In this document: positions 6,306 to 14,217 of the stretch, one piece after another | Layout: each line of letters begins with the position of its first letter | Numbering within the stretch: position 1 is the first letter of the stretch | Assembly: GCA_023419605.1 (NCBI GenBank) | Contig: JAEZXR010000104.1 | Span: 1 to 18,166, forward strand | Direction: 5' to 3' | Length of the DNA: 18,166 bases | DNA from: Bacillota bacterium | Lineage (GTDB): Bacteria; Bacillota; Clostridia; Acetivibrionales; JAEZXR01 | Position numbers and translations under genes: made by a program | Notes under the pieces: model-generated | Seen by the model: the letters and a program-made list of their open reading frames with translations, nothing else | Database searches by the model: none | What the model was told of the DNA's origin: nothing

Positions 6306-7739
6306 ATGCCCTATGTTCATTTTACAGAAGAACAAAAACAGCGTGCCAACACCGTTGACCTGGTGGATTTCCTCCAGCGGCAGGGAGAGCAGCTCATCCG
6401 CGCAGGACGGGAATGGCGCTGGAAACGGCACGACAGCGTGACCATCCGCGGCAGCCGGTGGTTCCGGCACTCCAGAAAGGAAGGGGGTCACGCTATTGAT
6501 TTTGTCCAGCAGTTTTACAATTTAAGCTTTCCCGAAGCAGTACAGCTGCTCCTGGGTGGTGAGACCGGTGTGGAATGGAACCAGACTGCCAAGAGTACGC
6601 CGCCGCAGAGAAAAGATTTTGAGCTTCCGGAAGCTAATCCCGATATGCGCCGGGTATTTGCATACCTCATCAAACAGCGCTTCATTGACCGGGAAGTGTT
6701 GTCGTATTTCGCTCATGAAAAACTGATTTATGAAGATAAGCAATATCACAACACGGTGTTCGTGGGGTTAGATGAAAACGGCGTTCCAAAGCATGCTCAC
6801 AAACGCGGCACTTATACCCAGGGTAATCCTTACAAGGGCAATGTAGAAGGCAGCGATCCCAAATACAGCTTTCACTGGATCGGAAAAAGCAACATCCTCT
6901 ATGTGTTTGAAGCTCCTGTGGATATGCTGTCCTTCATTACTCTGTACCCAAAGGATTGGAAGGATCACAGCTATATCACGCTGGACGGAGTAGCGGAGCA
7001 TGCCATGCTCCGTCAGCTGGAGCTGAATCCCTGCCTGAACAGTATCATGCTGTGCCTGGACCGTGATGAGGCAGGAATTGAAGCTCTCGGACGGCTGAAG
7101 GATATTCTGACCGGGAAAGGATATGCGGAGGCGGCCATTCTTCAGTCACAGTACAAGGACTGGAACGAGGATTTGAAAGCCAAACACGGTCTCACGCCCA
7201 TCCCGGCGAGGGAGCATCCGAAGCTGGAGCTACTGCCGCAGGTGTGCGCCGAACTACCTGGTTTGTGCGAGGCCCTTTCGGTTTACAAGGATATCAACTG
7301 CTTCCTTGAGGAATGTGCCGCAAATCTGGATTCTTTTATGACCTCCAGAAAGGCAGCAGCGGAAAATGTGGAGGCGGTCAAAGAGGGCCTGCAATGCATG
7401 GCAGCAGGTTCCCTGTTGGCTCTTCAGAAGCAGTACCGCCAGATAGAGTGTCCCGTGACCGCAGAGCAGCTCACCCGAAGGCTTCAAAGCAGCTACCGGC
7501 CTCATGAGGACCGGGGCTGGCTGCGAAGCAGAGTGGAGGACATCCGGCGGGATCTGACGGACATTGACCGTCAAGTAAATACACCCGGCATTCGTACCCG
7601 GGAGGATGTGAAAAAGCTTCTATCCTCTTATCAGCGTCTGGCCCTTGACTGTGTCAAGGCTCGGCTCTTTGTCGAACTGGAAATGCCGTCGTTGCTTCCG
7701 GTTCAGGAGCAGAATGCAAATTTTATCATGACCATGTAA
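6306..7739 (+). CDS. Toprim primase-like protein (DUF3991 type)
   Basis: This 477-residue protein has the layout of element-borne DUF3991-Toprim proteins. Residues about 10-85 correspond to the CHC2 zinc-finger region of DnaG-like primases (WKRHDSVTIRGSRWFRHSRK, then GGHAIDFVQ), but the zinc-binding cysteines are absent. The Toprim core follows: VFEAPVDML with E202 as the metal-binding glutamate, and CLDRDEAG with D252 and D254. The C-terminal part (about 300-450) is helical, possibly coiled coil. Such proteins are thought to prime the transferred strand or act in element replication. The start has AAGGAGG upstream, and only 13 bases separate the stop from the coupling-protein start, so it belongs to the mobilisation operon. 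Confidence 0.8.
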   Translation: MPYVHFTEEQKQRANTVDLVDFLQRQGEQLIRAGREWRWKRHDSVTIRGSRWFRHSRKEGGHAIDFVQQFYNLSFPEAVQLLLGGETGVEWNQTAKSTPPQRKDFELPEANPDMRRVFAYLIKQRFIDREVLSYFAHEKLIYEDKQYHNTVFVGLDENGVPKHAHKRGTYTQGNPYKGNVEGSDPKYSFHWIGKSNILYVFEAPVDMLSFITLYPKDWKDHSYITLDGVAEHAMLRQLELNPCLNSIMLCLDRDEAGIEALGRLKDILTGKGYAEAAILQSQYKDWNEDLKAKHGLTPIPAREHPKLELLPQVCAELPGLCEALSVYKDINCFLEECAANLDSFMTSRKAAAENVEAVKEGLQCMAAGSLLALQKQYRQIECPVTAEQLTRRLQSSYRPHEDRGWLRSRVEDIRRDLTDIDRQVNTPGIRTREDVKKLLSSYQRLALDCVKARLFVELEMPSLLPVQEQNANFIMTM

Positions 7740-7752
7740 AGGAGGGATTTAC

Positions 7753-9564
7753 TTGAAAGCATCCCAAATCATCATACTGATTGTCTCAGCACTGACCATG
7801 TTCAGCGTCATTGGCCTGCTGTCGCTTCTTGCTCACTATTACACCCTGAACGGCATCAAGTCCAAAACGGTAGGCGACGGCCAGCATGGTTCGGCACGCT
7901 GGGCAACGAAAAATGAAATAAAAAGGACCTATACAGAAATTCCTTATGAACCGGAGAAATGGCGCAAGGAAGAAAATCTTCCTGAAGTACAGGGGTTGAT
8001 TGTCGGCTGGCGCAAAGCATCCCTTTTTGATCATACCGCTCCCCACGGTTATGCGCTGATAGACGATGATGACATCCACTGCCTGATGATCGGGGCGGCC
8101 GGTGTCGGCAAGACGGCCAATTTTCTCTATCCCAACCTTGAATATGCCTGTGCGTCCGGGATGAGCTTCGTCACCACCGATACCAAGGGGGATCTCCACC
8201 GTAATTATGCCGGCATCGCTAAAGATTACTACGGCTACGATGTGGCCGTTATCGACTTAAGAAATCCCACCCGCTCAGACGGCAACAATCTGCTCCACTT
8301 GGTCAACCGTTACATGGATATGTATCTCGCCAATCCGCAAAATCTGGCGTATAAGGCCAGAGCAGAAAAATACGCCAAGATCACCGCCAAGACCATCATC
8401 AACTCCGGAGGGTTTGATGTTGCGTCTGCGGGACAGAACGCCTTCTTTTACGATGCAGCTGAAGGGCTTTTGACCTCAGTCATTCTGCTGATTGCGGAAT
8501 ACTGTGAGCCAAAGCAGCGGCACATCGTGTCAGTGTTCAAGCTCATTCAGGATCTGCTGGCGCCCAGCGGCGTCAAGGGCCGGACCCTGTTCCAGCTGCT
8601 TCTTGCCCATCTGCCGGATGAGCATAAAACCAAGTGGTTCGCAGGTGCGGCACTTAATTCAGCGGAACAGGCCATGCAGAGTGTTCTCTCCACGGCGCTC
8701 TCCAGGCTAAATGCTTTTCTGGATTCCGAGCTGGAGCAGGTCCTGTGCTTTGATACGGCCATTGACGCGGAGAAGTTTTGCACGAAAAAAAGTGCTGTCT
8801 TTCTGGTCATGCCGGAGGAAGATAATACGAAGTATTTCATCATCAGCCTGATTGTCCAGCAGCTCTACCGGGAAATTCTCTCGGTGGCTGACGAGCACGG
8901 CGGCAAGCTGCCAAACCGGGTGATGATGTTTCTTGATGAAATCGGTACCATCCCCAAGATTGAGTCGGCGGAGATGATGTTTTCCGCGTCCCGTTCCCGC
9001 CGTGTGTCCATTGTTGCCATCATCCAGAGCTTTTCACAGTTGGAGAAAAACTATGGACGGGAGGGTTCTGCCATTATCATCGACAACTGCCAGGACACGG
9101 TGTTCGGGGGCTTTGCTCCAAACAGCGAATCGGCACAAATTCTGTCGAAGGCCTTGGGTAGCAAGACCGTCATGAGCGGCTCCGTCAGCCATGGGAAAAA
9201 CGATCCCAGCCAATCCCTGCAGATGATCGAGCGGCCGCTGATGACACCTGACGAGCTAAAATCCATGCCTAAGGGGTATTTCATTGTTACCAAGACAGGA
9301 GCCTATCCTATGCGCACCCGTTTGAAGCTGTTTCTTGATTGGGGCATCACCTTCGGCAAGCCCTATGAAATTGCCGAACAGTCTGCCAGACAGGTGGAGT
9401 ACGCCAACCGGCATGAGCTGGAGGAGGAAATCATACGGCGCCATGCTGCCTGTGAAGAAATGCAGGAGGATGCAGAGACACTGCTGTCTGGAGGCATCCT
9501 GCATACATCAGCACAGGAGCCGGAGCCATCCGTTCGGACAAAAGCGCCTGTTCGGATTGAGTAG
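7753..9564 (+). CDS. virD4: VirD4-like type IV coupling protein
   Basis: This 603-residue ATPase recruits the relaxosome to a type IV mating channel. A single N-terminal membrane segment spans about residues 4-27 (IIILIVSALTMFSVIGLLSL). Residues GSARWATKNE around 46-55 are the usual entry to the cytoplasmic domain. Walker A is GAAGVGKT at 114-121 and Walker B is VMMFLDEIG with D395-E396. The sequence and length match the CD1115-family coupling proteins of Clostridia conjugative elements. The start is TTG with GGAGGG nine bases upstream. In related elements the channel genes (VirB6, VirB4 and a CHAP hydrolase) come soon after; here none is present within the next 8.6 kb. Confidence 0.9.
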   Translation: MKASQIIILIVSALTMFSVIGLLSLLAHYYTLNGIKSKTVGDGQHGSARWATKNEIKRTYTEIPYEPEKWRKEENLPEVQGLIVGWRKASLFDHTAPHGYALIDDDDIHCLMIGAAGVGKTANFLYPNLEYACASGMSFVTTDTKGDLHRNYAGIAKDYYGYDVAVIDLRNPTRSDGNNLLHLVNRYMDMYLANPQNLAYKARAEKYAKITAKTIINSGGFDVASAGQNAFFYDAAEGLLTSVILLIAEYCEPKQRHIVSVFKLIQDLLAPSGVKGRTLFQLLLAHLPDEHKTKWFAGAALNSAEQAMQSVLSTALSRLNAFLDSELEQVLCFDTAIDAEKFCTKKSAVFLVMPEEDNTKYFIISLIVQQLYREILSVADEHGGKLPNRVMMFLDEIGTIPKIESAEMMFSASRSRRVSIVAIIQSFSQLEKNYGREGSAIIIDNCQDTVFGGFAPNSESAQILSKALGSKTVMSGSVSHGKNDPSQSLQMIERPLMTPDELKSMPKGYFIVTKTGAYPMRTRLKLFLDWGITFGKPYEIAEQSARQVEYANRHELEEEIIRRHAACEEMQEDAETLLSGGILHTSAQEPEPSVRTKAPVRIE

Positions 9565-9575
9565 GGGGTGGAGCT

Positions 9576-9845
9576 ATGGGCTACTTTACCTCTCTGTATG
9601 CCTCGGAGCTGCCTCACAGGGCGGTAGCGGTATACATGTACCTTCATGACCGCTGTGATAAGGATGGCAAATGCTACCCGGCGATTGGTACCATCGCCAA
9701 AGAGCTGAAGCTGTCTCGCAGTACGGTTAAACGTGCGCTTGCTGATCTGGAAAAGAGCGGATGTCTCAGGAAGGAACAGCGGTGGCGGGAAAACGGCGGC
9801 AAAAGCAGCAACATGTTCTATCTGACGCAAGGGGATACCAGCTGA
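9576..9845 (+). CDS. Small winged-helix DNA-binding protein
   Basis: This 89-residue protein has a clear helix-turn-helix: CYPAIGTIAKELKLSRSTVK (about 34-53), followed by RALADLEKSGCLRKEQRW and a wing. It resembles the HTH_36 fold found in replication initiators and small regulators of conjugative elements. It starts 11 bases after the virD4 stop with GGGGGTGGAG upstream, so it closes the mobilisation operon. Likely roles are operon control or replication/oriV binding; the sequence does not decide. A stop-free +1 frame continues past its stop to 9975 and is discussed as a finding. Confidence 0.8.
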   Translation: MGYFTSLYASELPHRAVAVYMYLHDRCDKDGKCYPAIGTIAKELKLSRSTVKRALADLEKSGCLRKEQRWRENGGKSSNMFYLTQGDTS

Positions 9846-10097
9846 TCATATAGAAAATTTACGCTTCCCGCCAAGAGGGAGGTCTGACTTCAAGTTGAGC
9901 TATGGTACGGTTCTCAGTGAGCCATGCAGCGAACCTCTCACTCTAAGAAATAACCTAACATCAGAAAAGAAATAAAATATGAGCTTCTGACTTATATTGA
10001 GACGGGAAAACAGACGTGTTTAGAAAGGCTAAGAGGCACGGGATGACAAATCCGGTTAATACAACGATTCGGAGAAATAATGCAACGAATTGTATAG
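9846..10097. other. Non-coding or decayed stretch after the HTH gene
   Basis: There is no well-supported gene. A +1 frame stays open from 9826 to a TAA at 9973-9975 and includes a segment reading LSYGTVLSEPCSEPLTLRNN, with no ATG start. It could be a lost C-terminal tail of the HTH gene or chance. A GGTTC/GAACC inverted repeat lies around 9909-9935. No terminator was found, so transcription from the mobilisation operon may continue into the next small genes. Confidence 0.35.
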
Positions 10098-10136
10098 ACT
10101 TCCAACAGCATATAAAGCATAATGTCCGTTGGAGGT
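10098..10136 (+). promoter_or_regulatory. Hairpin that sequesters the ribosome binding site of the next gene
   Basis: ACTTCCAAC (10098-10106) can pair with GTTGGAGGT (10128-10136): nine pairs, one of them U-G, with a 21-nt loop. The right arm contains the GGAGG (10131-10135) used by the TTG start at 10143. Folding would hide this site, so translation is probably conditional. Confidence 0.5.
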
Positions 10137-10142
10137 GATAGG

Positions 10143-10316
10143 TTGGAAATATATACACCGGAAGAACTTTCCAAGAAGATTAAACTGCCTGTTCAAACCG
10201 TAAGGAAATATTTAAGGACAGGAAGGCTGAAGGGGGCGAAAATAGGAAAGCACTGGAGAGTAACTGACAAACAGCTAAAAGGTTTTCTGGATGAAAACAC
10301 AGCGTGCACAAAGTAA
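10143..10316 (+). CDS. Excisionase/MerR-like helix-turn-helix protein
   Basis: This 57-residue protein reads LEIYTPEELSKKIKLPVQTV then RKYLRTGRLKGAKIGKHWRV, the compact helix-turn-helix and wing of the HTH_17/excisionase type. The first helix chooses the site, and the GKHWRV segment is the wing. The start is TTG 10143, with GGAGG seven bases upstream; an ATG at 10122 lies before that site and is unlikely. In mobile elements these proteins act as recombination directionality factors or small regulators. No integrase is visible in the window, so its partner is unknown. The ribosome site lies in a hairpin. Confidence 0.75.
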   Translation: MEIYTPEELSKKIKLPVQTVRKYLRTGRLKGAKIGKHWRVTDKQLKGFLDENTACTK

Positions 10317-10336
10317 TTATTAAAAAGCAACGGAAA

Positions 10337-10459
10337 CCTTGTAAAGTTGCACACTCACAGGCTTCCGCTGCCAATCGAAACCGCCTTGTTAAAGGACAGG
10401 CTTCCCTATTATTATATCAGAAGCTGGAACTTCCTTACAAGGCTAAAATGAAGGAGGTT
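10337..10459 (+). promoter_or_regulatory. Leader with mutually exclusive hairpins before the SymE-like gene
   Basis: AACTTCCTT (10428-10436) can pair with AAGGAGGTT (10451-10459), nine pairs with one U-G and a 14-nt loop, hiding the ribosome site of the next gene. Upstream, CCTTGTAA (10337-10344) is perfectly complementary to TTACAAGG (10435-10442), which overlaps the left arm, so forming that helix would free the site. This is a possible two-state switch. An antisense RNA acting here, as SymR does on symE, is another option. Confidence 0.42.
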
Positions 10460-10465
10460 ATTTTA

Positions 10466-10642
10466 TTGAAGGTAAGAGTATTAACGATAACAAGTGTAAC
10501 ATCTAATAACAAGGAAGTACCCCAAATAAGGATACAGGGCCTTTGGCTGGAGAAGTTGGGCTTTAAAGCCGGAAAGAAGATGATTATAGCAGAAAGCTAC
10601 GGCAAATTGGTTTTAAGACGTGTAAGCTTTACTGAGGAATAG
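10466..10642 (+). CDS. SymE-like small protein (type I toxin family)
   Basis: This 58-residue protein contains the SymE signature: VPQIRIQGLWLEKLGFKAGK followed by a short strand and GKLVLRR. This is the AbrB-like swapped-hairpin core of SymE toxins. The start is TTG 10466, with AAGGAGG eight bases upstream; the in-frame region to a GTG at 10304 overlaps the preceding gene and has no ribosome site of its own. E. coli SymE is an SOS-induced toxin controlled by the antisense RNA SymR; short Firmicute homologues are common near mobile elements and their activity is mostly untested. The strong terminator right after it ends this transcription unit. Confidence 0.72.
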   Translation: MKVRVLTITSVTSNNKEVPQIRIQGLWLEKLGFKAGKKMIIAESYGKLVLRRVSFTEE

Positions 10643-10681
10643 AATAATTTGGGATCAAAAAACGATATAATTCATCTTATA

Positions 10682-10727
10682 AAAAAGCACCTTGCTCATC
10701 TACTGATAGATACTCAAGGTGCTTTTT
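10682..10727 (+). terminator. Strong Rho-independent terminator after the SymE-like gene
   Basis: AAAAAGCACCTTG (10682-10694) pairs perfectly with CAAGGTGCTTTTT (10715-10727), with T residues continuing. The loop contains a second small ATCTA/TAGAT helix. The mirror-image A-run means it can also stop minus-strand transcription. It marks the border between the mobile-element module and the AT-rich cargo. Confidence 0.88.
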
Positions 10728-10798
10728 CTTGTGGGTGCCGTTTATAGCATTTGATGGTACTCTAAGCTTCGATCTCTATTTACTATACGTATGAGCAT

Positions 10799-10815
10799 TC
10801 AAGTATCATACTTGA
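10799..10815. promoter_or_regulatory. Perfect 17-bp palindrome upstream of the helicase promoter
   Basis: TCAAGTAT and ATACTTGA flank a single C. The symmetry and length fit a dimeric repressor operator. It lies about 60 bp upstream of the putative -10 of the helicase gene, and no candidate regulator is obvious apart from the two small HTH genes upstream. Confidence 0.4.
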
Positions 10816-10874
10816 TAGTGCAATAGTATCAGTTCGTTAAAATTTGCCAGAAAATACTATTTTACCAGGAATTA

Positions 10875-10883
10875 TGATATAAT
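10875..10883 (+). promoter_or_regulatory. Extended -10 promoter for the helicase gene
   Basis: TGATATAAT is a perfect extended -10 element. No good -35 lies at standard spacing (TACTAT at 10855). The leader to the ATG at 10982 is about 90 nt. The remaining 10731-10981 sequence has no gene. Confidence 0.5.
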
Positions 10884-10981
10884 TATCCATAAAGTTAAAA
10901 TTTGTAATGCTGAACATATGGCTATATTCTTCTCATTATTTATGCAAATGGCATGGCATCAATGTGTGAAAGGAAGACAAA

Positions 10982-13930
10982 ATGGATTGCAAAACAAAAG
11001 AGATAACAAAATACTTTAGAAGCGCCGTAGCTGCCCAGGCCAATATGGGTATTGATTTCAAGGTTGATACATATTACATACTTGACCCTAAAGAAGTGGT
11101 GCAAGGCAAAATTAACCCCACAGCATGCAAAAGTATTTTTGATGAGGCGAAGAAAAGTACCTTTGATGATGAGACTGAATCAAAGAAAAAATCGCTCGTC
11201 AATGTCATCATCTGTGCAAAAACGATTAAAACAATCTTTGAGGCAAATGAAAAGGTGCAGGATGAAATTGAGGAATTAACTGGAGTGTACTATATCCCCG
11301 CAATTCTTAACCGAGAAGGTATGCTTCTGTTTGATGAGGGCGATAAGAAACTCCCATGGTTTCCAAGAGAATATTTGAGGCCGATGGTTGAACCCAAATT
11401 AGCAATTGGGGATGCAGAAGCGGTTGACAATTTTATGAGCAACCATGTAGACCGGATTGAGAAAATTAAAGCATGGACTGATTATACTGTGTTTTTTAAA
11501 GAACTCTATGAGGCTGTTGCAGAATCTGAATTTGAGCAAAACACGATCAGGAATCTGGATGCCAAAGAACCCTTTTTCGAGTTGGAAAACAACGTGTATG
11601 TTTTCATAGACAAAACTGTTAATTCGACATATCATATTATGAATTTATATAATCATCTGCAGGAAGATGATCAGCCAAAAGTGCTTTATGACAATTTTAT
11701 ATCGCTGCAAATAACAAAGGCAAACCCGCTTGAAGAAAACAATCTATCAAAAATGCAGGTGCATTGCGGACAAATGGGTGGGGAATATCCTTTGTCGCCA
11801 TCCCAAAGGGAAGCTGTCAATCATTTTAATTGCATGAATGATGGTGAGATTTTGGCAGTGAATGGCCCTCCGGGTACAGGAAAAACTACCTTGCTGCAAA
11901 CGGTAGTTGCAGACATGTATGTTAAAAGCGCGATAAAAAAGGATAAGGCTCCGCTTATTGTGGCTTCTTCAACAAACAATCAAGCGGTAACAAATATTAT
12001 TGCCTCCTTCGGCAACATTAAGAAAATAGGAATATCGAATCTGGAAGAGAGATGGATTGAGGGAGTAAATAGTTTCGCTGCCTATTTTCCGTCCTCTTCA
12101 AAGGTAAAGGAAGCAAAAAGTAAAGGGTATCAGTATACCAATCAAAAAGGTGAATTTTTTGTTTCTGATGTTGAGGATAAAGAGAATATCGAAAAATCGA
12201 AGGTCAAACTGCTAGAAAGCTGTAATAAGTATTTTGGAAGCCAGTACAAAGACATAACGGCTTGCCAGGATAAATTGCATGAGGAGCTATTGTTTATTGA
12301 GAAGAGCAAAATTGCTTTGCTTTCATTGGCTCAGGAAGCTTCTGAATATGATTTGAACGGTGAAACGATTGACAAGTGTCTGGAAAATTTGGTTTTGCAA
12401 ATTGAAGAAAAACAAGTGGCGATCTCTAATATCCGCCAAAGAGTTTGTGATTGGGAAAGCTGCTATAAAAGGATTCCATTTTTCTATAAGCTGTTGAAAT
12501 TTATAAAGAACTTTTCAAGGAAAATTCAAACGGAATTCAGGCTGTTTATAAACGACGAAGAGCAAAGCTTCCTAAATGAGTATATGAGCTTTGATGAGAT
12601 TAAAGAAAAATACAGCCAGCTGTATTCCGAATGCAATAATGCAATTTCTGAGCTTAAGAAGAAAAAAGCTGTGATTGAAAAAATCAAAAGCCGGTATGAT
12701 AACGAATTGGAGCAGTTAAAGCAGCACAATATTGATTTGCATGGAGAAAAGGATGAGAAGTACAAGCTTGAACTGGACTATATAAATAGCTTGGTGGATA
12801 AAAAGCACAGGTATGTGGAGTTTTGGCTGGCAGTACATTATTTTGAGTGCAGGTGGGTCAGCGGAGAGGATGAATTATCTGAAAAGCAGAAGGGTACTAA
12901 CTTTGTAAATGTTTTGGACAAGTTTTATAACAGGCTCAGTATGATAACTCCATGCTTGGTCATGACATTCTATATGCTTCCAAGACAGTTCCTTGCATTC
13001 GGAGAGCAAAAAAGCTTTTTTCTGTACAATTACATTGATCTACTCATTGTGGATGAAGCGGGACAGGTCTCGCCGGAAATTGCGGCAGGTGCATTTTCTC
13101 TTGCCAAAAGGTCTGTAGTTGTTGGTGATGTTTATCAGATAGAACCTGTATGGAGTGTGAACCGGGCGCTTGATAAAGCGCTGGCGCTTACAAATGGGTC
13201 TATACAATCCTTAGATGAATTTGAATTACTGGAACAGACCGGACTAAACAGCTCTTGCTCCAGTGTAATGAAAGTTGCTGCTAAGTGCTGCAAATATGAA
13301 AAATTCGATGAAAAAGGCCTGTTCTTAAGTGAGCATCGCCGCTGTTATGATGAAATAATTGATTATTGCAATAAGCTTGTGTATAAAGATAACCTTCAGC
13401 CGATGAGAGGGAAGGGTAAAGATGATGAAAAGCTTGCAAACAAGCAATGGCCGCAGATGGGCTTCAAGCAAATTGATACGGAGTATTCAAGCAGGAAAGG
13501 CAGCAGCAGATTAAATCGATTGGAAGCGGAACAAATCGTGGAATGGTTGAAAAACAACTTCAAGCACATTGTTAATGCTTATCCTAAGGAAGCAAAGGAA
13601 AATCTTGTAGGAATTATCACACCGTTCAAAGCGCAGGTCAAATGCATTGAGACGGAATTGAAGAAGCAGATGCCAACAAATTATTCGAAAATAAGCGTTG
13701 GAACGGTACATACTTTTCAAGGGGCAGAAAGGAAAATTATTATACTGTCCACAGTGTATGGGAAGCAGGATGGATGTTTTTTCATTGATGCAAACAAGAG
13801 CTTGATGAATGTTGCTGTCTCTCGGGCGAAGGATAACTTTTTTGTGTTTGGAGATATCAATTGTTTGAAGGATACGCAAAGTAGTGCGAGCGGATTGCTG
13901 AAAAAATGTGTATACTCAAATGCAATATAA
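10982..13930 (+). CDS. Large SF1 (DNA2/Upf1-like) helicase with coiled-coil insert
   Basis: This 982-residue protein has SF1B motifs: Walker A GPPGTGKT at 295-302, Walker B with D691-E692 in IVDEAGQ, motif III GDVYQIEP at 715-722, EHRR at 784-787, GTVHTFQGAE at 907-916, and NVAVSRAK at 943-950. Between Walker A and Walker B are some 390 residues, including a long charged, coiled-coil-rich part (about 390-640), an insert like those of DNA2/SMUBP2-type helicases. Residues 1-270 form an unrecognised N-terminal domain. It probably unwinds or translocates on nucleic acid as the motor of a multi-gene system. The start has AAAGGAAG six bases upstream and a promoter of its own. Base composition is AT-richer than in the mobilisation genes. 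Relatives occur in defence islands; the exact family is not identified. Confidence 0.85.
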   Translation: MDCKTKEITKYFRSAVAAQANMGIDFKVDTYYILDPKEVVQGKINPTACKSIFDEAKKSTFDDETESKKKSLVNVIICAKTIKTIFEANEKVQDEIEELTGVYYIPAILNREGMLLFDEGDKKLPWFPREYLRPMVEPKLAIGDAEAVDNFMSNHVDRIEKIKAWTDYTVFFKELYEAVAESEFEQNTIRNLDAKEPFFELENNVYVFIDKTVNSTYHIMNLYNHLQEDDQPKVLYDNFISLQITKANPLEENNLSKMQVHCGQMGGEYPLSPSQREAVNHFNCMNDGEILAVNGPPGTGKTTLLQTVVADMYVKSAIKKDKAPLIVASSTNNQAVTNIIASFGNIKKIGISNLEERWIEGVNSFAAYFPSSSKVKEAKSKGYQYTNQKGEFFVSDVEDKENIEKSKVKLLESCNKYFGSQYKDITACQDKLHEELLFIEKSKIALLSLAQEASEYDLNGETIDKCLENLVLQIEEKQVAISNIRQRVCDWESCYKRIPFFYKLLKFIKNFSRKIQTEFRLFINDEEQSFLNEYMSFDEIKEKYSQLYSECNNAISELKKKKAVIEKIKSRYDNELEQLKQHNIDLHGEKDEKYKLELDYINSLVDKKHRYVEFWLAVHYFECRWVSGEDELSEKQKGTNFVNVLDKFYNRLSMITPCLVMTFYMLPRQFLAFGEQKSFFLYNYIDLLIVDEAGQVSPEIAAGAFSLAKRSVVVGDVYQIEPVWSVNRALDKALALTNGSIQSLDEFELLEQTGLNSSCSSVMKVAAKCCKYEKFDEKGLFLSEHRRCYDEIIDYCNKLVYKDNLQPMRGKGKDDEKLANKQWPQMGFKQIDTEYSSRKGSSRLNRLEAEQIVEWLKNNFKHIVNAYPKEAKENLVGIITPFKAQVKCIETELKKQMPTNYSKISVGTVHTFQGAERKIIILSTVYGKQDGCFFIDANKSLMNVAVSRAKDNFFVFGDINCLKDTQSSASGLLKKCVYSNAI

Positions 13931-13984
13931 ATATATATAGGGAAAAGCAAAAAGCTATAATATCGTCAGTCCCTTTGAGTATAC
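13910..13984. repeat. Perfect 11-bp inverted repeat at the helicase 3' end
   Basis: GTATACTCAAA (13910-13920, last helicase codons) is perfectly repeated inverted as TTTGAGTATAC (13974-13984), 53 nt apart. It could form a hairpin at the end of the mRNA. No T-run follows, so it is not a standard terminator. Confidence 0.45.
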
Positions 13985-14069
13985 TGGATTTGTTGCTTTA
14001 GAGCGGTAGGGGGAAGCGGCTAATAGAAATTGAATATTAAATATAGTATCCAAAATGGAAACTCAATGA

Positions 14070-14101
14070 TCGTGACGGTCACGAGATTTCTTAAGTTGAC
14101 A
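14070..14101 (+). promoter_or_regulatory. Palindromic operator and candidate promoter of the kinase fusion
   Basis: TCGTGAC-G-GTCACGA (14070-14084) is a perfect 15-bp palindrome. A consensus TTGACA follows at 14096-14101, with AT-rich possible -10 hexamers 14-17 nt further on (TAAAAT or AATACA). The GTGAC/GTCAC core is reminiscent of MerR-type operators, but that is a guess. The rest of 13931-14217 contains no gene. Confidence 0.45.
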
Positions 14102-14217
14102 ATTTTGAAGATAAATAAAATACATGCTGCAGGCATTGGCAGTGAGTCTACTGAGACACAAGGCTTTTGATAGTGAGGTTTTTCAGGAAATAAACTTATG
14201 ATTAGGATGGCAAGGAT

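Noticed and set aside
10304..10465. Extended N-terminus of the SymE-like protein from a GTG
   Set aside because: It overlaps the preceding gene, lacks a ribosome site, and the family core starts after the TTG at 10466, which has AAGGAGG.
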